Shown: positions 40,468 through 42,448 of the stretch, piece after piece
Layout: the number at the start of each line of letters is the position of its first letter
Numbering within the stretch: position 1 is the first letter of the stretch
DNA from: an uncultured Atopobium sp.
GTDB taxonomy: Bacteria > Actinomycetota > Coriobacteriia > Coriobacteriales > Atopobiaceae
Reading direction: 5' to 3'
Assembly: GCA_937990665.1 (NCBI GenBank)
Contig: CALKRF010000042.1
Span: forward strand, 1 to 42,448
DNA: 42,448 bases
The notes under the pieces: model-generated
What the model was told of the DNA's origin: nothing
The model's database searches: none
Seen by the model: only the letters and a program-made list of their open reading frames with translations
Made by a program: the position numbers and the translations under genes

Positions 40468-41799
40468 TTAGCAGACACCCTGCGCCATCATTGCATTTGC
40501 AACCTTGAGGAAACCGGCGATGTTTGCGCCAAAGACCAGGTTGCCGGGGTGGCCATACGTTGCTGCGGCCTCAGAAGCAGCGGTGTAGATGCTCTCCATG
40601 ATTCCCTGCAACTTGGAGTCTACCTCCTCAAACGTCCAGGAAAGGTGTTCGGCGTTCTGGGACATCTCAAGACCGGAAACAGCTACGCCACCTGCGTTTG
40701 CAGCCTTGCCAGGTGCGAAGAAGACGCCGTTTTCGATGAGATAATTGGTTGCCTCGAGGGTGGTTGGCATATTAGCGCCCTCAACGACGTACTTGGTGCC
40801 GTTAGCAACAAGTTTCTGCACGTCAGCAAGCTCGAGCTCGTTCTGAGTTGCGCATGGCATGGCGATGTCACACTTCTGACTCCAAGGACGCTCGCCTGGG
40901 AAGAAAGTAGCAGAAGGACGTGCGTCGGCGTACTCCTTGATGCGTGCGCGACGAACCTCCTTGACGTCTTTCAGCAGCTCAACGTCAATACCCTCAGGGT
41001 CATAGACATAACCTGAGGAGTCAGATACGGTCACAACGGTTGCTCCCAGCTGCTGTGCCTTCTGGGCAGCGTAGGTAGCGACGTTTCCGGAGCCGGAGAT
41101 GCAGACCGTTTTGCCCGCGAGCGAATCGTTCTTCTCGGCAAGCATGTGGGTGAGGAAGTAAACCGCGCCGTAGCCGGTTGCCTCGGTGCGAGCAAGGGAA
41201 CCGCCGAAGGAGAGGCCTTTGCCGGTCAGGACGCCGGTCCACTCGTTGCGAAGGCGCTTGTACTGGCCAAACATATAGCCAATCTCTCGTGCGCCAGTGC
41301 CAATGTCACCAGCTGGGACGTCGGTGTTTGGACCAATGTGACGAGCAAGCTCAGTCATAAAGGACTGGCAAAACGCCATAATCTCGCGGTCAGACTTGCC
41401 CTTTGGATCGAAGTCGGAGCCGCCCTTGCCGCCGCCCATTGGAAGCGTGGTCAGAGAGTTCTTGAAGATTTGCTCAAAGCCAAGGAACTTCAGGATAGAA
41501 AGATTAACTGTTGGATGGAGACGAAGGCCGCCCTTGTAAGGTCCAATTGCGGAGTTAAACTCGATGCGGTATCCGCGATTAACCTGAACGTTGCCAGCGT
41601 CGTCAATCCAGGGGACGCGGAACATAACAATGCGCTCTGGCTCAACAAGACGCTCGAGCAATGCGGCTTTCTCGAACTCTGGATGAGCATCAAGTGCAGG
41701 TTGGATGGTGGTAAGAACTTCTTTTGCTGCCTGGATAAACTCAGGCTGATCTGCGTAACGCTCTTCAAGCTGTGCGATTACCTTAGATGAATAGCTCAT
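40468..41799 (-). CDS. gdhA: Glutamate dehydrogenase (probably NADP-specific)
   Basis: Reversible reductive amination of 2-oxoglutarate with ammonia to glutamate. It has 443 residues, the hexameric bacterial type. Signatures are RVPWIDDAGNVQVNRGYRIEFNSAIGPYKGGLR (in parts), the catalytic Lys in LPMGGGKGGSDFDPKGKS, DVPAGDIGTGAREIGYMFG, and the Rossmann stretch VCISGSGNVATYAAQKAQQLG. NADP preference is inferred from similarity of overall type only. The frame runs 45 codons further up, but AAGGGG and the family start place the ATG at 41799. A terminator lies about 80 bases beyond the stop. Confidence 0.96.
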   Translation of the reverse strand: MSYSSKVIAQLEERYADQPEFIQAAKEVLTTIQPALDAHPEFEKAALLERLVEPERIVMFRVPWIDDAGNVQVNRGYRIEFNSAIGPYKGGLRLHPTVNLSILKFLGFEQIFKNSLTTLPMGGGKGGSDFDPKGKSDREIMAFCQSFMTELARHIGPNTDVPAGDIGTGAREIGYMFGQYKRLRNEWTGVLTGKGLSFGGSLARTEATGYGAVYFLTHMLAEKNDSLAGKTVCISGSGNVATYAAQKAQQLGATVVTVSDSSGYVYDPEGIDVELLKDVKEVRRARIKEYADARPSATFFPGERPWSQKCDIAMPCATQNELELADVQKLVANGTKYVVEGANMPTTLEATNYLIENGVFFAPGKAANAGGVAVSGLEMSQNAEHLSWTFEEVDSKLQGIMESIYTAASEAAATYGHPGNLVFGANIAGFLKVANAMMAQGVC

Positions 41800-41912
41800 G
41801 AAACCCCTTTCGAAGTGATTACGAATAGCATAGTCATCCAATGTTTCGATTACATAACAAAATAGAAAAATCTGATAGACAAAAATTAGTTCAAAAAGAT
41901 TGCAATTTATTC

Positions 41913-41941
41913 TTGCTCTTGGGCGATTTGTCACCTATACT
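41913..41941 (+). promoter_or_regulatory. Promoter of the tRNA-Pro/tRNA-Gly pair
   Basis: A -35 TTGCTC (41913-41918) and a -10 TATACT (41936-41941) are separated by exactly 17 bases. The expected start point is about 6 bases before tRNA-Pro. Confidence 0.7.
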
Positions 41942-41953
41942 TTTCTCTCGGCT

Positions 41954-42030
41954 CGGGGTGTAGCGCAGCTTGGTAGCGCAACTGCTTTGGGAGCAGTGGG
42001 TCGCTGGTTCGAATCCAGTCACCCCGACCA
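41954..42030 (+). tRNA. tRNA-Pro (anticodon UGG)
   Basis: 77 bases including the encoded CCA. The acceptor CGGGGTG pairs with CACCCCG, the anticodon stem ACTGC/GCAGT holds loop TTTGGGA, and the T arm is CTGGTTCGAATCCAG. Confidence 0.97.
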
Positions 42031-42054
42031 TTTTTTTCTTTTTGCTTTACCCTT

Positions 42055-42130
42055 GCGGCGGTAGTTCAATTGGTAGAGCATCAGCCTTCCAAGCTGACTG
42101 TTGCGGGTTCGAGTCCCGTCCGCCGCTCCA
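42055..42130 (+). tRNA. tRNA-Gly (anticodon UCC)
   Basis: 76 bases including the encoded CCA. The acceptor GCGGCGG pairs with CCGCCGC, the anticodon stem TCAGC/GCTGA holds loop CTTCCAA, and the T arm is GCGGGTTCGAGTCCCGT. It is 24 bases from tRNA-Pro and probably cotranscribed. Confidence 0.97.
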
Positions 42131-42448
42131 TAAAATTTCCTATTTTAAATTATCCCCTGTTCTAGGCATTATTCTGAATATTTACCCCACCTCTTGTTTC
42201 TTCATGGGTGCTAATGTTTTTTTAGACGAGTTAACGATTTTTTCAATGGTTATCTCTGTTTTCACAGACATCTTATTAGCAATTTTTTTCTTTACTTGTC
42301 ATGATCAACTTTTGATTTATTAATTTGAATATTCTTGCAATAAAATTCATTTCTATGAATACGTAATTTTTGAGCTCAAAATTATGTGCCGAAAAAGGTA
42401 AAAAACACGTTTAGTTGGAAATGAAAATTGAAAAATAGACGTTTTATC
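42131..42448. other. AT-rich tail without a supportable gene
   Basis: About 320 bases, strongly AT-rich, with no credible gene. A perfect 14-bp palindrome TTTTGAGCTCAAAA (42368-42381) could be an operator for a gene beyond the window. No clear terminator for the tRNA pair was found besides T-rich stretches. Confidence 0.4.

Noticed and set aside
41970..42323. 117-codon open frame across the tRNA genes
   Set aside because: It runs through tRNA-Pro and tRNA-Gly, so it is not a protein gene.

Overview
The window looks like a piece of a low-to-mid GC Gram-positive, fermentative actinobacterial chromosome, most likely Coriobacteriia, family Atopobiaceae (Lancefieldella/Atopobium-like). This is inferred from protein character, not from a search. 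Supporting signs are an LPXTG wall-anchored adhesin, acetate kinase and AdhE fermentation genes, a Gram-positive type neutral zinc membrane protease, strong AGGAGG-type ribosome binding sites, and an orphan protein of a type I associate with coriobacterial genomes (184-ASPME, then LDLLF and AIEYNG..H). Almost all of the window is ordinary housekeeping DNA.

Layout. 1-1850: LPXTG adhesin (minus) with a near-consensus promoter and a nested-hairpin terminator. 1857-3026: ackA. 3160-5831: a compact minus operon, YugP-type protease-xseA-xseB-hinT. 5935-7074: rnd, divergent from a diacylglycerol-kinase-like gene (7164). 8244-12830: a plus-strand run of HD protein, CmpB-type membrane protein, acyl-ACP thioesterase, NUDIX hydrolase, small membrane protein, thyA and folA. 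13044-14087: an AT-richer orphan gene with a DUF559/PD-(D/E)XK-like C-terminus. 14319-20268 (minus): zinc-ribbon membrane protein, thrS, a shrunken PLP-enzyme-like protein, and adhE. 20355-25600 (minus): one-carbon/folate operon fhs-fchA-folD-folE-folC, preceded by valS (to 28355). 28548-31208 (plus): tcdA-tatD-GT8. 31253-34872 (minus): tRNA-Leu, tig, clpP, clpX. 34954-39632 (minus): carAB with a leader that contains an intrinsic terminator. 39658-40305: 3-methyladenine glycosylase. 40468-41799: gdhA. 41913-42130: tRNA-Pro and tRNA-Gly from one promoter. 42131-42448: AT-rich tail without a supportable gene.

How the genes fit together. Fhs, FchA and FolD interconvert formate, 10-formyl-, methenyl- and methylene-tetrahydrofolate. 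FolE starts pterin synthesis and FolC adds glutamate. ThyA consumes methylene-THF and yields dihydrofolate, which FolA reduces, so most of a folate cycle lies within 16 kb. AckA and AdhE provide the two usual exits of acetyl-CoA (acetate plus ATP, or ethanol plus NAD+). Tig, ClpP and ClpX form the common chaperone/protease cluster.

Most worth a second look: (i) the gene overlapping the thrS 3' end, which aligns by eye to the Cys/Met-metabolism PLP enzymes but has Arg where the PLP lysine should be, lacks the N-terminal third and carries a 21-bp tandem repeat; (ii) the carA leader terminator; (iii) the orphan nuclease-like gene with a helical-phase direct repeat upstream; (iv) an 11-base word, CGGGTTTCTCG, present four times; (v) ThrRS without a TGS domain; (vi) GC-rich islands in two intergenic gaps. 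I saw no CRISPR array, insertion sequence, phage gene or rRNA.
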